A stretch of 64,000 bases of DNA from Streptomyces sp. MST-110588 (GTDB lineage: Bacteria; Actinomycetota; Actinomycetes; Streptomycetales; Streptomycetaceae): contig NZ_CP074380.1 in NCBI RefSeq assembly GCF_022695595.1, forward strand, positions 2,845,501 through 2,909,500, read 5' to 3'. The translations under genes were made by a program, and so were the position numbers. The notes beneath the pieces were generated by a model. The model had not been told where the DNA came from and made no database searches. It saw only the letters and a program-made list of their open reading frames with translations. Shown here piece after piece: positions 19,112 through 28,299 of this stretch (the stretch's first letter is position 1; every line of letters starts with the position of its first letter).

Positions 19112-19813
19112 ATTTCAGGCAGAGCTCGCGTCATCGCAACTACTGTTGGACTGATGATCATAGGGGGTATGGGACCGGCCTTCGCAGACGAATCGGGCCC
19201 GCAGGCGAACCCGGTGGGCCCGGCCCTCACGGCACCGGGAGCGGATGTAGTGGCTGGTTCGGTGACGGACGCTCCTGGTGCGGACGTAGAGGCCGCGCCG
19301 GATGGTGATCTTGCATCGCTGCCGGAGGACCTTGCGTTACCCGGAGCGGTGGATGGTCCGGATCTCGATGAGCCCAAGGCGCCAAGTGGTCGGTACTGCG
19401 AACCGGGAAATGTCGCCCGCATCACCAAAAACTTGAAGAACACCATGGCCGTGAAGTACTCGACCTTCGTACGGAACAACAAGCCCTACGCGGTAGATTT
19501 CAAGTTCGCTTCGAAGAAATCGGGAACTACAACGATCGGCACCTCCGTAACGGTGAGCGGCGAGACAAAGATCTTATTCCTGGGAAAGATCAAGGCTGAG
19601 GTCAATGCCAACGCCAGCAAGAGCTGGACGTCGGAGCTGGGAGTCGAGGTCGGCGGCAAGGCCAAAGCCAGAAGTACCGTCTACGGCGACTACGGGATCA
19701 TGAAGGAGAACGTGCGCGCCTACAAGGCGTACATGTACAGCAACTGCGAGATCGGGCGGAAGCAGGAGATGACGGTGTGGGCTCCCTACCGTGAGGGCTG
19801 GGTCCTCAAGTAG
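19112..19813 (+). CDS. secreted protein of unknown function, possible ATT start
   Basis: About 233 residues if translation begins at ATT 19112, which lies 5 nt after AAGGAG; the first ATG in frame is 19154. Only the ATT start gives a proper signal peptide: a basic start (SGRARVI), a hydrophobic core and AFA-DE cleavage. Next comes an acidic Pro/Ala-rich stretch (to ~residue 95), then a beta-rich domain with SGTTTIGTSVTVSGETKI, a Lys/Ala-rich amphipathic segment and VWAPYREGW near the end. The Ser/Thr alternation recalls aerolysin/ETX-MTX2-type pore formers, but this is only an impression. Two Cys (about 96 and 211) could form a disulfide. Terminator at 19838 follows. Confidence 0.65.
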   Translation: MSGRARVIATTVGLMIIGGMGPAFADESGPQANPVGPALTAPGADVVAGSVTDAPGADVEAAPDGDLASLPEDLALPGAVDGPDLDEPKAPSGRYCEPGNVARITKNLKNTMAVKYSTFVRNNKPYAVDFKFASKKSGTTTIGTSVTVSGETKILFLGKIKAEVNANASKSWTSELGVEVGGKAKARSTVYGDYGIMKENVRAYKAYMYSNCEIGRKQEMTVWAPYREGWVLK

Positions 19814-19837
19814 CCGTTCGCCCACACAAACCGATCT

Positions 19838-19873
19838 CCGGTCCTGGCCCGGTTTCAGCCGGGCCAGGACCGG
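19838..19873. terminator. hairpin between secreted protein and lipoprotein genes
   Basis: A perfect 15-bp stem CCGGTCCTGGCCCGG with its complement, 6-nt loop, 24 nt after the stop of the secreted-protein gene. Confidence 0.8.
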
Positions 19874-19895
19874 AGGTTCTTCCAGGAGGATCCCC

Positions 19896-20345
19896 GTGCG
19901 CCGTCACGCTTCCGCCTCAACCGCGCTCTTCATCATGCTGCTGGCCGCTGGTTGCACCGGCGGGAACGACAAGGGAAACGACAAGGGAGCCGGCCAAGAC
20001 ACTCCCGGACCCAGCGCGACGAAATCAAACTCGGCAGCACTCGACCTGCCCGCGAAAGCACGGATCCTCGTCCCGCCGACTTCAGGCACGGGCAACGCGA
20101 AACTTCCCGGGTTCAAGGTGGACAAGGACGTCTACACCATCCATGCCAGGTGCGTAGGCAAAGGTAAAATCACGATCGTTTACGGGAATGACCCAAAAGA
20201 TCAGCCTACCCCGGTCTCCTGCAACGGGCCCGTCACGATCGGACGTGTCTATACGGACGCCAAGTCCCAGTCTTTGGCCGTTCAGGTGAGCCATGGGAGC
20301 CCTCGCTGGACAGTTGCTGTCGTCTCCGGAGAGCACACCATGTGA
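19896..20345 (+). CDS. small lipoprotein, unknown function
   Basis: 149 residues from GTG 19896, preceded by AGGAGGA. The N-terminus [19 protein letters not shown] is a lipoprotein signal ending in a Cys; [14 protein letters not shown] follows as a flexible linker. The mature domain has two further Cys (CVGKG and VSCNG) that probably pair. No family recognised. It lies directly downstream of the secreted-protein gene inside the insert, though a hairpin separates them; a surface partner or protector for that protein is a reasonable guess. Confidence 0.7.
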   Translation: MRRHASASTALFIMLLAAGCTGGNDKGNDKGAGQDTPGPSATKSNSAALDLPAKARILVPPTSGTGNAKLPGFKVDKDVYTIHARCVGKGKITIVYGNDPKDQPTPVSCNGPVTIGRVYTDAKSQSLAVQVSHGSPRWTVAVVSGEHTM

Positions 20346-20501
20346 AACTCACGGACTGCGGAGATTTCTCCGTGCCTATCGGCGGTGCGCTGAAGTGCCT
20401 GTGCGCGATTTCTCCGCCCACCTGCCGAGGTCGGCGCCTCCCTCTCCTCCGGCGCGGTCATCTGCGAGATCAAGGACTGACGACGACGCCACATTCGTCT
20501 A

Positions 20502-20536
20502 CGAGGGCCGCCCGGCACACCGCCGGGCGGCCCTCG
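20502..20536. terminator. hairpin after second accA2-end copy
   Basis: A 15-bp stem CGAGGGCCGCCCGGC with its complement and a 5-nt loop, similar to but diverged from the accA2 terminator. Confidence 0.75.
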
Positions 20537-20595
20537 CGCCGTGCTGCCGTCCCGCACACTGTTGCGGGACGGCCGGCTGTGCCAGGGTGCCGTGC

Positions 20596-21123
20596 ATGGT
20601 CACGATGCCCGACGGACGCTCCGTACCGCCCCCGCACGCCGATGAACGCACCATGCTCGAAAGCTGGTTGCAGTTCCACCGCGACACGCTCGCGCTGAAG
20701 TGCGCGGGACTCGACGACCGCCGCATACGGCTGGCCTCGGCGCCACCGTCCTCGATGACACTGCTGGGCCTGGTGCAGCACATGGCGGAGGTGGAACGCC
20801 ACTGGTTCCAGCGGGTTCTCGCCGGCCAGGACGTGCCGCCCCTGTACCCGGACGGGCTCGGGAACGGCTTCGCGCTCGCGCCGGGCCGCGGGATCGACGA
20901 GGCGCTGTCCGCCTGGCGGGCGGAGGTCGGGCGGAGCCATGAGCTGATCGCGAACGCCTCGCTCGACGACTCCGGCGACCTTCCGGAAAGCCAGGTGGGG
21001 TATGTGGCGGAACGGAGCGTTTCGCTCCGCTGGATCCTGATCCACATGATCGAGGAGTACGCACGGCACAACGGTCACGCGGATCTGATCCGGGAGCGCA
21101 TCGACGGTGTCACGGGCACGTGA
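20596..21123 (+). CDS. DinB/DUF664 family protein
   Basis: About 175 residues: [20 protein letters not shown], then the metal-ligand style helices [15 protein letters not shown] (His) and [19 protein letters not shown] (two His), typical of the DinB-like four-helix metalloproteins that include thiol-dependent S-transferases. Start ATG 20596 or 20605; no strong ribosome site. Unlinked to the mycothiol-type gene at 35469. Confidence 0.85.
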   Translation: MVTMPDGRSVPPPHADERTMLESWLQFHRDTLALKCAGLDDRRIRLASAPPSSMTLLGLVQHMAEVERHWFQRVLAGQDVPPLYPDGLGNGFALAPGRGIDEALSAWRAEVGRSHELIANASLDDSGDLPESQVGYVAERSVSLRWILIHMIEEYARHNGHADLIRERIDGVTGT

Positions 21124-21190
21124 GGACGCCGCGGGCATGTGAGGACGCCGCGGGCTCCCCGGGGTCCCCAAGGTTCCCGGACTCCCCGGG

Positions 21191-22375
21191 CTAGGAGTTG
21201 CCGACCACGTCCTCCGGGAAGGTGAGCTGCTTGCTCATCCACTGGAGCGCGGCGGGCAGTTCACGGCGCCAGGTGATGAAGTTGTGGCTGCCGTGGTCCA
21301 GGATGATCGACTCGGCCTTCATGGGGGGCTTGACCGCGTCCAGGAACGCCTTGGCCGCCGGATAGTTCTTCTCGCCCTCGCGGCTGGTGCCGATCAAGAC
21401 GGACACCTGCGGCGCGGGCAGGTTCTCCAGGCGCCACATCAGGTCGTGGCCCTGCTTGCGGCGCATGCGGTCCTTGTCGTCACCGAAGAGGTTGCCGGTG
21501 GTCGGGTCGTTGTGGATGCGGTAGTCGGGCGAGAGGGCGGCGGCGGAGGTGTACGTACGGGGGTGGCGCATGGCGAGCTGGAGGGCGCAGCTACCGCCGG
21601 AGGAGTAGCCGAAGACGCCCCAGCCGCCCGGGTCGCGGCCGACGCGGTAGTGGGACTTCAGGGCGTCCGGCAGGTCCTTGGCGAAGAAGGTCTCGGCCTG
21701 CGGGCCGCCGGGGACGTCCACGCACTGGGTGTCGCGGGGCGGTGCGATGGTGGGCCGCAGCATCACGATGACGGTGGGCTGCATCTGCCCCTTGCGGATC
21801 AGTTCGCCGGCGGTCTGCGGGACGCGCAGGTGCTGCCCCAGCAGAAAGGTTCCTCCTGGGTAGCCGCTGATCGCGACGACCACCGGGAAGCGCTGCCGGG
21901 CGAACTGCCGCTGGAAGTACTGCGGCGGCAGGTAGACGTACGCCGGGTCCACGGCCCTGGTGCGCTTGCCCACGATCCGTACGGACTCCACCTTGCCCGT
22001 CCGCTCCGGCGGCCCCTTCGGCAGACCGTGCACCTTGTCCAGGCCCTCCGGCCCCGAAGCCTGTACGAGCCCCTTGGCGGGGTCGCCGGCCGGGCCCGCG
22101 CCCCCGTGGTCGCCCCACTTGCTCACGGCTGCCGGGGCGTCGTCGTACGTACCCAGCAGCTCGCCCCAGGAGCTGTAGAACTGGAAGTTGGCGTTCACGG
22201 CGAGGCCGAGCGCGGAGACGATCGCGAGCTGCGTGGCGACGACGGTGCCGAGCCTGCCGAGCATCGGCAGCGGACCGCGTCCGGCCAGCCGTGGCCACAG
22301 CCACAGGGTGAGCCCGACGCAGACCACGGCGACCGCGATCATGATGTAGAGCAGCGATCGGCTGGTCAGTCCCAT
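21191..22375 (-). CDS. membrane-anchored esterase (Ag85/esterase-D-like alpha/beta hydrolase)
   Basis: 394 residues. Two N-terminal membrane helices (about 8-28, 42-62) are followed by an extracytoplasmic alpha/beta hydrolase: PVVVAISGYPGG, nucleophile elbow FGYSSGGSCALQLA with the active Ser, an acid in the GTSREGEKNYP region, and the catalytic His in LDHGSHNFITW. This matches the putative esterase family that includes mycolyltransferase-like enzymes. Substrate unknown. Divergent from the TetR gene across 406 bp. Confidence 0.87.
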   Translation of the reverse strand: MGLTSRSLLYIMIAVAVVCVGLTLWLWPRLAGRGPLPMLGRLGTVVATQLAIVSALGLAVNANFQFYSSWGELLGTYDDAPAAVSKWGDHGGAGPAGDPAKGLVQASGPEGLDKVHGLPKGPPERTGKVESVRIVGKRTRAVDPAYVYLPPQYFQRQFARQRFPVVVAISGYPGGTFLLGQHLRVPQTAGELIRKGQMQPTVIVMLRPTIAPPRDTQCVDVPGGPQAETFFAKDLPDALKSHYRVGRDPGGWGVFGYSSGGSCALQLAMRHPRTYTSAAALSPDYRIHNDPTTGNLFGDDKDRMRRKQGHDLMWRLENLPAPQVSVLIGTSREGEKNYPAAKAFLDAVKPPMKAESIILDHGSHNFITWRRELPAALQWMSKQLTFPEDVVGNS

Positions 22376-22781
22376 TGCGTTCCCCAGGTTCCCGTCATGC
22401 GTTCCAGCGGCACCTAAAGCCTCATTGCGCCAGGTTTGATGGCCGCCGTGGGGACGGCGTTGCGGTCATGGGCAGTTGTTCCGCCACGCGCCCGCGGCGG
22501 TACGACTGCGCTTCGCCTGTGGTCCGCCTCCCGGACACCCCGCGCCCCGGAAACCCCCGTACGGGCGATTCCGCGGGCGGGCGGGGACGGCATACTCCGA
22601 ACGGGGGACCGCCTCCGGGACGGCACGGCCGGTGCCCACGGCTCGTACGGCACGACCGGACGTACGGAGCGGCCGGGGTCCCCGTACGGCCATAGGGAGA
22701 CGGCCCCCGGCCGGGCAGTGGCATGCTGGACGCACCGGGCCCTGATGGGCCGGGCCTTCAGGGAGGACGGCGAGGACGGCG
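22376..22781. other. 406-bp divergent intergenic region
   Basis: No gene supported. The region separates the esterase and TetR starts and holds several CGTACGG octamer-like elements near 22556-22690. No clear promoter hexamers or TetR palindrome stand out. Confidence 0.5.
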
Positions 22782-23372
22782 ATGGTGACCGAGACGGCAG
22801 GGCAGGCTTCCGTGCGCCCCATGCGCGCCGACGCGCGTCGCAACTACGAGCGGCTGCTGACCCACGCCCGGAGCGCCTTCACGGAACGTGGCACGGACAC
22901 CTCGCTGGAGGACATCGCGCGCCGCGCGGGCGTCGGGATCGGCACCCTCTACCGGCACTTCCCCAACCGTACGTCCCTGATGGGCGCCGTGTTCCAGAGC
23001 GAGGTGGACGCGCTGCTGGCCCGCGCCCGGGAACTGAGCGAGGCACCGCAGCCGTGCGCGGCGCTCGTGGAGTGGCTCCGGGCGATCATCAGCCACGCCA
23101 GCACCTACCGGGGGCTGGCCCGGGCACTGATGGCCGCGCCGGCCGACGAGACGTCGGGACTGGCGCGGTGCAGTGTGCCGATGCGCGAGGCAGGCGGCGC
23201 CCTGCTGGCCCGCGCGCAGCGCGCCGGGGCGGTACGCGACGACGTCAGCATCGGCGACCTGATGCAGCTCACCAACGGCATCGCACTGGCCGCCGAGGAA
23301 GCACCGGACGACCCGGAGCTGGCCGACCGGCTGCTGACGCTGACGTTGAAGGGGCTGAAGGCGGAGCGGTAG
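22782..23372 (+). CDS. TetR-family regulator
   Basis: 196 residues. HTH is TSLEDIARRAGVGIGTLYRHFPNRTSLM (residues 38-66), with the usual YRHF contact. The C-terminal ligand domain resembles the SbtR-like group (HASTYRGLARALMAA). The start with TGTGACC-like MVTETAGQAS is the ATG at 22782. Likely regulates itself or the divergent esterase. Confidence 0.9.
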   Translation: MVTETAGQASVRPMRADARRNYERLLTHARSAFTERGTDTSLEDIARRAGVGIGTLYRHFPNRTSLMGAVFQSEVDALLARARELSEAPQPCAALVEWLRAIISHASTYRGLARALMAAPADETSGLARCSVPMREAGGALLARAQRAGAVRDDVSIGDLMQLTNGIALAAEEAPDDPELADRLLTLTLKGLKAER

Positions 23373-23520
23373 CCGGCGCCCGGCGGTCCGCAGCGAGCGC
23401 CCGGCGGTCCGTAGCCGACGCCCGGCGTGACCGCAGCCCGCGCCCGGCGGTCCGTAGCCGACGCCCGGCGGGCCGCAGCCAAGGCCCGGCGGTCCACAGC
23501 CCGCGCCCCTCGGTCCGCAG
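23372..23520. repeat. seven 21-bp tandem repeats after the TetR gene
   Basis: Units of 21 bp (one 22) with consensus AGCCGACGCCCGGCGGTCCGT fill most of the gap between the convergent TetR and DeoR genes. Unit length is a codon multiple, but no real gene reads it. Confidence 0.8.
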
Positions 23521-23589
23521 CCGTCCGGGCAGGCGTGCGCCCGGCGGGGGTCGCCCCGCCGGCACGCTCACACAGCTCTCACCCAGCTC

Positions 23590-24591
23590 TCAGCGGCGCC
23601 GGGGAGCCAGGTCGGCGACCCGGCCGCTGCCGGGCTGCTCCGCCAGGGGTGCCGCCGAGCGGAGCTGCGGTCCCGGTCCCGGTACCGGGCCGCCGGCCGC
23701 CGGGTGGCTGCGCCGCTGGCCCGGCAGCGGTACGTCTCTGCGGGGGCCCCGCCGGTCGGGCTGCTGGGCACCCTCCGCACCTGGGTGACCGGGGCCGGTT
23801 CCGGTGGCCGGTCCGCCCGCGACCGTGATCTGCACGCCCTGGTCGGCCAGCGCCTGCAGCTCGGTCGCGGCCCGGTCGTCGTGGCCCGACGGCTCGTCGG
23901 TGACCAGGCGCGTGATCACATCCGTCGGCACGGTCTGGAACATGGTGTCCGTACCGAGCTTGGTGTGGTCGGCGAGCACCACGACCTCCGCCGCCGCCTG
24001 CACCAGTGCGCGGTCGACGCTGGCGGAGAGCATGTTGGAGGTGGACAGGCCGCGCTCGGCGGTCAGCCCGCTGCCCGACAGGAAGGCACGGGAGACCCGC
24101 AGGCCCTGGAGGGACTGCTCGGCACCGCTGCCGACCAGCGCGTAGTTCGAGCCGCGCAGGGTGCCGCCGGTCATCACGACCTCGACGCGGTTGGCGTGCG
24201 CCAACGCCTGGGCGACCAGCAGGGAGTTGGTGACCACGGTCAGTCCGGGTACGCGGGCGAGCCGGCGGGCCAGCTCCTGCGTGGTGGTCCCGGCGCCGAC
24301 GACGATGGCCTCGCCTTCCTCGACGAGGCCCGCCGCGAGATCGGCGATGGCCGTTTTCTCGGCGGTCGCTAGATGGGATTTCTGGGGGAATCCGGACTCG
24401 CGGGCGAAACCTCCCGGCAAGACCGCACCGCCGTGCCGGCGGTCGAGGAGTCCTTCTGCCTCCAGTGCCCGCACGTCCCGCCGTACGGTCACTTCGGAGG
24501 TCTGGACGACGCGGGCGAGCTCACGGAGCGAAACCGCTCCGTTCGCACGCACCATTTCAAGGATCAGTTGGCGACGTTCTGCAGCGAACAC
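23590..24591 (-). CDS. DeoR-family transcriptional regulator
   Basis: 333 residues. N-terminal DeoR HTH: ERRQLILEMVRANGAVSLRELARVVQTSEVTVRRDVRALE. The sugar-phosphate sensor domain follows with GGAVLPGG, VVGAGTTTQELAR and VVTNSLLVAQALA. The C-terminal ~80 residues are Pro/Gly/Arg-rich. Members bind phosphorylated sugars. It lies near PNP and the phosphohexomutase and is a candidate regulator of the nucleoside genes, but nothing here proves that. Confidence 0.9.
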   Translation of the reverse strand: MFAAERRQLILEMVRANGAVSLRELARVVQTSEVTVRRDVRALEAEGLLDRRHGGAVLPGGFARESGFPQKSHLATAEKTAIADLAAGLVEEGEAIVVGAGTTTQELARRLARVPGLTVVTNSLLVAQALAHANRVEVVMTGGTLRGSNYALVGSGAEQSLQGLRVSRAFLSGSGLTAERGLSTSNMLSASVDRALVQAAAEVVVLADHTKLGTDTMFQTVPTDVITRLVTDEPSGHDDRAATELQALADQGVQITVAGGPATGTGPGHPGAEGAQQPDRRGPRRDVPLPGQRRSHPAAGGPVPGPGPQLRSAAPLAEQPGSGRVADLAPRRR

Positions 24592-24817
24592 GAAACTGAC
24601 AGTAACGCCAACGACCGTCTGTTTTCAGCAGGTTGCACCAATTAACGGAAGTTGTTCATTCCCGACCCCTGCACGTGGTATATGACGGAGGCCATGGAAA
24701 ATGCCCGCGGGAGGGTACCCGGACACCCGTACGGAGGCCCTTTCGGACATCCGTACGGAAACGCGGGCGAACGCACGATGGCGCGCGGAACGTCCGTACG
24801 GTCCGGGTCGACCAGGA

Positions 24818-26262
24818 CTACTGGGACGCCGACTTGCGGGTGTGCAACTGCCGCGCCACCTCGGCTATCGAGCCGGACAGCGACGGATAGACCGTGAAGG
24901 CACTGGCGATCTGCTCCACCGTCAGGTTGTTGTCCACCGCGATCGATATGGGGTGGATCAGCTCGCTGGCGCGCGGCGAGACCACGACGCCCCCGACCAC
25001 GATGCCCGTACCGGGGCGGCAGAACAGCTTCACGAAGCCGTCGCGGATGCCCTGCATCTTCGCGCGCGGGTTGCGCAGCAGCGGCAGCTTGACGACCCGG
25101 GCGTCGATCCGGCCGGCGTCCACGTCCGCCTGCGAGTAGCCGACCGTGGCGATCTCCGGGTCGGTGAAGACGTTGGCGGAGACGGTCTTGAGGTTCAGCG
25201 GCGTGACCGCGTCGCCCAGGAAGTGGTACATCGCGATCCGGCCCTGCATCGCGGCGACGGAGGCCAGCGCGAGGACGCCGGTGCAGTCGCCGGCCGCGTA
25301 CACGCCGGGCGCCGAGGTCCGCGAGACCCGGTCGGTCCGGATGTGACCGGAATCCGTCAGGCTGACTCCGGCTTCTTCCAGTCCGATGCCGGCGGTGTTC
25401 GGGATGGAGCCGACCGCCATCAGGCAGTGGGTGCCGGAGATCGTACGGCCGTCGGAGAGCGTCACCTCGACACGATCACCCACAAGTTTGGCGGAAGCGG
25501 CACGCGAACGCGCCATCACGTTCATCCCGCGCCGGCGGAAGACGTCCTCCAGGACGGCGGCGGCGTCCGGGTCCTCGCCCGGCAGCACCCGGTCGCGGGA
25601 GGAGACGAGGGTGACGCGCGAGCCGAGCGCCTGATAGGCGCCCGCGAACTCCGCGCCGGTGACGCCCGAGCCGACCACGATCAGCTCTTCGGGCAGTTCG
25701 TCCAGGTCGTAGACCTGCGTCCAGTTCAGGATGCGCTCGCCGTCCGGCTGCGCGTCGGGGATCTCGCGCGGGTGGGCGCCGGTGGCGATCAGGACCGCGT
25801 CGGCGGTCAGCGTCTCTTCCGTACCGTCGGCCGTACGGACCACGACCCGGCGCGAGCCGTCCGGCGCCTGCCCCGGCTCCAGCCGGCCCCGGCCGCGCAG
25901 CACCCGGCCGCCCGCCCGGGTCACCGAGGCGGTGATGTCGTGCGACTGGGCCAGCGCGAGCCGCTTGACGCGCCGGTTGACCTTGCCGAGGTCCACGCCG
26001 ACCACCCGCGCGGGCGGTCCTTGTACGGCGTGTCGTCCTCGACGATGATGCCCAGCTCCTCGTACGAGGAGTCGAAGGTCGTCATCACCTCGGCCGTCGC
26101 GATGAGAGTCTTCGAGGGCACGCAGTCGGTGAGCACCGACGCCCCGCCCAGACCGTCGCAGTCGACGACGGTCACCTCCGCGCCGAGAGAGGCGCCCACC
26201 AGGGCCGCCTCGTATCCGCCGGGTCCGCCACCGATGATCACGATCCGAGTCACGTACTCCAT
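24818..26262 (-). pseudogene. NAD(P)H-quinone/flavoprotein disulfide reductase (Lpd-like), frame interrupted
   Basis: FAD-dependent pyridine nucleotide-disulfide oxidoreductase, 481 residues if repaired. N-terminus VTRIVIIGGGPGGYEAALVG binds FAD; GGASVLTDCVPSKTLIA holds a single Cys where lipoamide dehydrogenases have CxxxxC, so it belongs to the quinone-reductase/LpdA-like group. At 26011-26015 the frame shifts: DDTPYKDRP is followed by RGWSAW here, while the other frame gives ARVVGVDLGKVNRRVK. One added base restores it. NAD-binding IVVGSGVTGAEFAGAY and GVYAAGDCTGV follow. Start ATG 26262 or GTG 26253. Confidence 0.87.
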
Positions 26263-26356
26263 TGTCCCGTACGCCCGTGCCACGGTCCCCTTGGGGCGGC
26301 CGTAGGAATCTCCCGTATCAAGAGCCCACCCGATGACCTCCCGTACTCTCTGAGCC

Positions 26357-26794
26357 ATGTCGCTTTACGCCGCGTACGCCGGCAACCTCGACGCGCGGCT
26401 GATGTCCCGCCGCGCACCGCACTCGCCGCTGCGCGGCACCGGCTGGCTCAACGGCTGGCGGCTCACCTTCGGCGGCGAGCAGATGGGCTGGGAGGGCGCA
26501 CTGCCGACCATCGTCGAGGCCCCCCGCTCGCAGGTCTTCGTCGGGCTGTACGACATCGCCCCGATGGACGAGGAGTCCATGGACCGCTGGGAGGGCGTGG
26601 GCCTGGACATCTACCGGCGGATGCGGGTGCGGGTGCACACCCTGGACGGTGACGAGGCGGCCTGGACGTACGTCCTGAACGGATACGAGGGCGGGCTGCC
26701 CTCGGCCCGCTATCTGGGTGAAATCGCCGACGCGGCGGAATCCGCGGGCGCGCCCCACGATTATGTGATGGAACTGCGCAAGCGGCCCTGCTGA
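26357..26794 (+). CDS. gamma-glutamylcyclotransferase-like protein (AIG2 fold)
   Basis: 145 residues with the family's opening LYAAYAGNLDARLMSRRAP and WEGVGLDIYRRMRVRVHTLDG; the central VGLYDIAPMDEESMDRWEG carries an acidic residue where the catalytic Glu is expected. Divergent from the flavoprotein gene across 94 bp. Confidence 0.87.
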   Translation: MSLYAAYAGNLDARLMSRRAPHSPLRGTGWLNGWRLTFGGEQMGWEGALPTIVEAPRSQVFVGLYDIAPMDEESMDRWEGVGLDIYRRMRVRVHTLDGDEAAWTYVLNGYEGGLPSARYLGEIADAAESAGAPHDYVMELRKRPC

Positions 26795-26843
26795 GGCGGG
26801 AGCGGAGCTACGCTTCCGGCAACCGCAGGAAGAGGGACGCAGG

Positions 26844-27116
26844 ATGCCCACCTACCAGGTGCACTTCACCGAAATGGCCGCCGCCGCCCGTGACCGCCTC
26901 GACGGCCGGCAGCGCGCCGCGTTCGACAAGGGCATCTCCCTGCTGGCACGGGACCCGTTCCTTGACGTCTCGCGCCCCATAAGCGCCACGGGTGACGACC
27001 GGACCGTCCGCCTCACGCAGAACATCCTGGTCGAGTACACGGTCAGCATGGGACGGCTGCTGATCTTCGTCGTCGAGGTCTTCAACGACAAGGACATTCT
27101 CGTCACGGAGGACTGA
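26844..27116 (+). CDS. small conserved-looking protein, ParE/RelE-like shape
   Basis: 90 residues: PTYQVHFTEMAAAARDRLDG, LARDPFLDVSRPI, DDRTVRLTQNILVEYTV and LLIFVVEVFNDKDIL. The order helix-helix-beta sheet with YxVxFTE at the start resembles the ParE/RelE toxin fold, but no antitoxin gene is adjacent and the catalytic residues of RelE are not evident. It may be a domesticated orphan. GCAGG precedes the ATG. Confidence 0.6.
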   Translation: MPTYQVHFTEMAAAARDRLDGRQRAAFDKGISLLARDPFLDVSRPISATGDDRTVRLTQNILVEYTVSMGRLLIFVVEVFNDKDILVTED

Positions 27117-27207
27117 GCCCCGACGGGCACTTACGCAGCCCGGGGTCCGGGGGCGGACGCCTGTGCGAAGGCACAAAACAACCGGCGCAACCCCGTGAGC
27201 AGTGACA

Positions 27208-27221
27208 TCTACGCGCGTAGG
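27208..27221. promoter_or_regulatory. palindromic operator upstream of purine nucleoside phosphorylase
   Basis: TCTACGCGCGTAGG, with perfect 12-bp palindrome CTACGCGCGTAG at 27209-27220. A TACCCT -10-like hexamer at 27233-27238 would start transcription at or next to the GTG 27246, so the palindrome would cover the -35 region. The same palindrome occurs at deoC and add. Confidence 0.75.
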
Positions 27222-27245
27222 CAATTACCGGTTACCCTCGTCCGC

Positions 27246-28067
27246 GTGAACGCATTTGCTACTTCGGACATCGAGGCAGACCCGCAGGGTGCCGCCAACG
27301 CCGCCGCCGCCCGCCTGCGCGAGCTGACCGGCGCCGAGACCCACGACGTGGCCCTGGTCATGGGCTCCGGCTGGGCCCCGGCCGCCGACTCGCTCGGCGC
27401 GCCGGAGCACGAGTTCCCGGTCACCGAGCTGCCCGGTTTCCCGCCGCCGGCCGTCGCCGGCCACGGCGGCAAGGTCCGCTCGTACAAGATCGGCGACAAG
27501 CGCGCGCTGGTCTTCCTGGGCCGTACGCACTTCTACGAGGGCCGCGGCGTCGCCAGCGTCGTGCACGGCGTCCGTTCGGCCGTCGCCGCCGGCTGCAAGA
27601 CGGTCGTGCTGACCAACGGGTGCGGCGGTCTGCGCGCGGGCATGCGCCCGGGCCAGCCGGTCCTGATCAGCGACCACCTGAACCTCACCGCCACCTCCCC
27701 CATCAAGGGCGCGAACTTCGTCGACCTGACCGACCTGTACTCGCCGCGACTGCGCGCGCTGTGCAAGGAGGTCGACGCGACCCTGGAGGAGGGCGTCTAC
27801 GCCCAGCTCCCCGGCCCGCACTACGAGACCCCGGCCGAGATCCGGATGCTCCGCACCATGGGCGCCGACCTGGTCGGCATGTCCACGGTCCTGGAGGCCA
27901 TCGCCGCCCGTGAGGCCGGCGCCGAGGTCCTGGGCCTCTCCCTGGTGACGAACCTCGCCGCGGGCATGACCGGCGAGCCGCTCAACCACGAAGAGGTCCT
28001 CCAGGCCGGCCGCGACTCCGCGACCCGCATGGGCAGCCTGCTCGGCCAGGTGCTCGGCAAGCTCTGA
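27246..28067 (+). CDS. purine-nucleoside phosphorylase
   Basis: 273 residues of the trimeric PNP family: phosphate-site [35 protein letters not shown], and the base-site [20 protein letters not shown] with [14 protein letters not shown]. It splits purine (deoxy)nucleosides to base and (deoxy)ribose-1-phosphate, which the downstream phosphomutase can convert to the 5-phosphate. GTG 27246 is chosen because the promoter geometry suggests a leaderless message; the frame is open to 27195, but that would place the operator inside the gene. Confidence 0.93.
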   Translation: MNAFATSDIEADPQGAANAAAARLRELTGAETHDVALVMGSGWAPAADSLGAPEHEFPVTELPGFPPPAVAGHGGKVRSYKIGDKRALVFLGRTHFYEGRGVASVVHGVRSAVAAGCKTVVLTNGCGGLRAGMRPGQPVLISDHLNLTATSPIKGANFVDLTDLYSPRLRALCKEVDATLEEGVYAQLPGPHYETPAEIRMLRTMGADLVGMSTVLEAIAAREAGAEVLGLSLVTNLAAGMTGEPLNHEEVLQAGRDSATRMGSLLGQVLGKL

Positions 28068-28090
28068 GACCGGACCGGCCATGAGGTCCC

Positions 28091-28138
28091 GCGCCCCGGT
28101 TCACGTACGGATTCCGGTCCGTAGGTGACCCGGGGCGC
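28091..28138. terminator. hairpin after PNP
   Basis: 14-bp arms GCGCCCCGGTTCAC and GTGACCCGGGGCGC with one mismatch and a 20-nt loop, 23 nt after the stop. Confidence 0.7.
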
Positions 28139-28299
28139 GCCTTGTGGCCATGGCGCCCCGCGCAGGGCACCTTACGTAGACGTACCTACGCGAGGCGGCC
28201 CCCGCACCCCCTCACAGGACACGGCCTCGCGGGCACCCGGCCTTCACAGCAGGTACACGGCCCCAGAGGCACACAGGCACACACAGGCAGGAGCATCAC

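Larger units (their letters stand above)
18578..20482. mobile_element. 1.85-kb insert bounded by 59-bp direct repeats of the accA2 3' end
   Basis: Bases 18578-18636 (last 57 bases of accA2 plus 2) recur without a mismatch at 20424-20482. Similar but diverged terminator hairpins follow each copy (18658-18695 and 20502-20536). Between them lie a secreted-protein gene and a lipoprotein gene with visibly lower GC than the backbone. The arrangement is what integration into a gene 3' end leaves behind, with accA2 kept whole. No integrase or transposase is inside, so this could also be a recombination product with a second accA-like locus. Confidence 0.65.
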
